NCBI GenBank assembly: GCA_902785065.1
Contig: CACZXH010000021.1
Coordinates: 1-44,631 of the forward strand
DNA from: an uncultured Bacteroidia bacterium
GTDB lineage: Bacteria; Bacteroidota; Bacteroidia; Bacteroidales; UBA932
Length of the DNA stretch: 44,631 nucleotides
Direction of reading: 5' to 3'
Part shown: positions 43,617 through 44,631 of the stretch, piece after piece
How positions within the stretch are numbered: the first letter of the stretch is position 1
Layout of the letters: each line of letters starts with the position of its first letter
The notes under the pieces: model-generated
Seen by the model: only the letters and a program-made list of their open reading frames with translations
Told to the model about the DNA's origin: nothing
Database searches by the model: none
Made by a program: the position numbers and the translations under genes

Positions 43617-44631
43617 CTAGTCGTAAAATCCGGGTTGTTTGTATTCGAGGCCCAGTTCGCGGTCCACGGTGGCGATGATGCCCTGGACCTGGCCCATCGC
43701 GAACATCCGGCCGAGGAGGGTGTAGCCGGCATTGTGCCCATGGGCGGATTCGTCCATGATGCCGCCGGGGGCGTCGGTGAAGGTCATGCCGTGGTCCACG
43801 CGCATCGGGAGGGCGGGATTCTCCTTCTCGAAGATGCGGACGAGCTCGATGAGGTCCGCCCGGCCGCCGAGGTGCGAGGCCTCGGTGAAGTCGCCGTTCG
43901 GGAAGATGTGACAGGAGCGCAGGTGCACGAAGTGGGTGCGGGAAGCGAACTTCTTCGCCAGGTCCACGACGTTGTTGTAGGCCCCGGCGGACAGCGATCC
44001 GGCGCAGAAAGTCAGGCCGTTATGCTGGTTGGGAACCGCGTTGAGGAACCATTCGATGTCCTCTTCCGTACGGACGATGCGCGGGAGGCCCAGGATCTCG
44101 ATGGGCGGGTCGTCCGGATGGACGCACATGTTCATGCCGCACTCCTCGCAGACCGGCATGATGGCTTCCAGGAAGTATTTCATGTTGGCCCGAAGCTGGG
44201 CCTTGTCGATGCCTTTGTACAGGTCCAGGAACTCGCGGAACTTCTGCACGGGCGCCTCATCGTTCTCGCTGAAATTGCCGCTCACGAAGCCCTGGGTCTT
44301 GATGACGATGGTTTCCACCAGCTTGTGGTCCTTTTCCGGGGTCATGGTCTTGGCGAGCGCGTCGGCTTCGGCGAGGACATTCCGCCCCTCGCCTACGCCC
44401 GCCGGGAACCGGAACTTCGCCCACTCCTCCCGGGCGCCGGGGCGCTTCAGGATGTAAATGTCGAAATAGGCGAATTCGGCATAGTTGAAGTACAGGTTCG
44501 TGGCGCCGTTCGGGTTCTCGTGGAAGAGGTCCGTGCGGGCCCAGTCCAGCACCGGCATGAAGTTGTAGCAGATGCAGTGGATGCCCTCGGCGGAGAGGTT
44601 CCGCAGCGACTGCTTGTACACTTCGATCTGC
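43617..44631 (-). CDS. uxuA: Mannonate dehydratase, 5' end outside the window
   Basis: At least 338 residues are visible; the frame runs past the right edge with IEVYKQSLRNLSAEGIH, so the start lies beyond 44631. The in-frame GTG at 44621 falls inside this conserved segment and is not the true start. UxuA dehydrates D-mannonate to 2-keto-3-deoxygluconate. Motifs are ICYNFMPVLDWARTDL, NMCVHPDDPP, FCAGSLSAG, THFVHLRSCHIFPNGDFTEASH, and MRVDHGM, with the metal-binding His and Cys residues. It is upstream of uxuB in one operon. The last codons before the stop read YKQPGFYD. Confidence 0.95.
   Translation of the reverse strand, partial: QIEVYKQSLRNLSAEGIHCICYNFMPVLDWARTDLFHENPNGATNLYFNYAEFAYFDIYILKRPGAREEWAKFRFPAGVGEGRNVLAEADALAKTMTPEKDHKLVETIVIKTQGFVSGNFSENDEAPVQKFREFLDLYKGIDKAQLRANMKYFLEAIMPVCEECGMNMCVHPDDPPIEILGLPRIVRTEEDIEWFLNAVPNQHNGLTFCAGSLSAGAYNNVVDLAKKFASRTHFVHLRSCHIFPNGDFTEASHLGGRADLIELVRIFEKENPALPMRVDHGMTFTDAPGGIMDESAHGHNAGYTLLGRMFAMGQVQGIIATVDRELGLEYKQPGFYD

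Noticed and set aside
1-44631. CRISPR arrays, tRNA or rRNA genes, transposases, prophage
   Set aside because: None was seen on reading both strands; no regularly spaced repeats or recognisable RNA genes. A covariance-model search was not possible.

Overview
The window looks like chromosome of a high-G+C member of Bacteroidota, probably order Bacteroidales. Promoters match the phylum's TAnnTTTG -7 box. There are OstA/LptA-like, SurA-like, outer-membrane beta-barrel (TonB-receptor type), M56-TonB and DUF5106-type proteins, and MutS resembles Bacteroides MutS as I remember it. No rRNA, tRNA, CRISPR array, phage or insertion sequence was seen, and no stretch over 300 bases lacks a gene.

Layout. 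1-531: the end of a HicA toxin and a complete HicB antitoxin, lower in G+C than the rest. 559-6545: a BlaI-type repressor with two tandem operator-like dyads, an M56 peptidase/TonB fusion, a TPR protein and an outer-membrane beta-barrel protein, reading like one signalling or stress operon. 6602-12263: a membrane-anchored nuclease, galactokinase, a large protease-like/propeller/barrel protein and a CpXC zinc protein. 12260-21029 (minus strand): an envelope-biogenesis cluster with a second protease-like/barrel paralogue, a SurA-like lipoprotein, a two-domain SurA-like isomerase and an OstA-like protein with a very long charged tail, then a small secreted protein. 21082-23993: a thioredoxin-like lipoprotein, galactose mutarotase and thymidylate synthase. 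23996-27202: dihydrofolate reductase and two tandem sodium-dependent (SNF family) transporters. 27199-29725: mutS broken by two frame-shifting internal deletions. 29783-34356: a glycosyltransferase, a YfhO-like membrane protein and a secreted OB-fold/TonB-C fusion. 34465-39848: a zinc metalloprotease and a GH31 lipoprotein, probably an alpha-xylosidase. 39845-42026: a radical SAM enzyme divergent from a small lipoprotein and a barrel-like protein. 42027-44631: uxuB and the 3' part of uxuA for hexuronate use.

Best candidates for something under-described: (1) the radical SAM/lipoprotein/barrel cassette at 39845-42026; (2) the pair of roughly 1,010-residue proteins joining a HExxH domain to a propeller-like region and a probable outer-membrane barrel; (3) a palindromic repeat family starting TGTCATT, one copy inserted in frame in one of those proteins and another in the galM leader; (4) two adjacent operator-like dyads before blaI. 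Family names come from sequence recognition and memory, not database searches.
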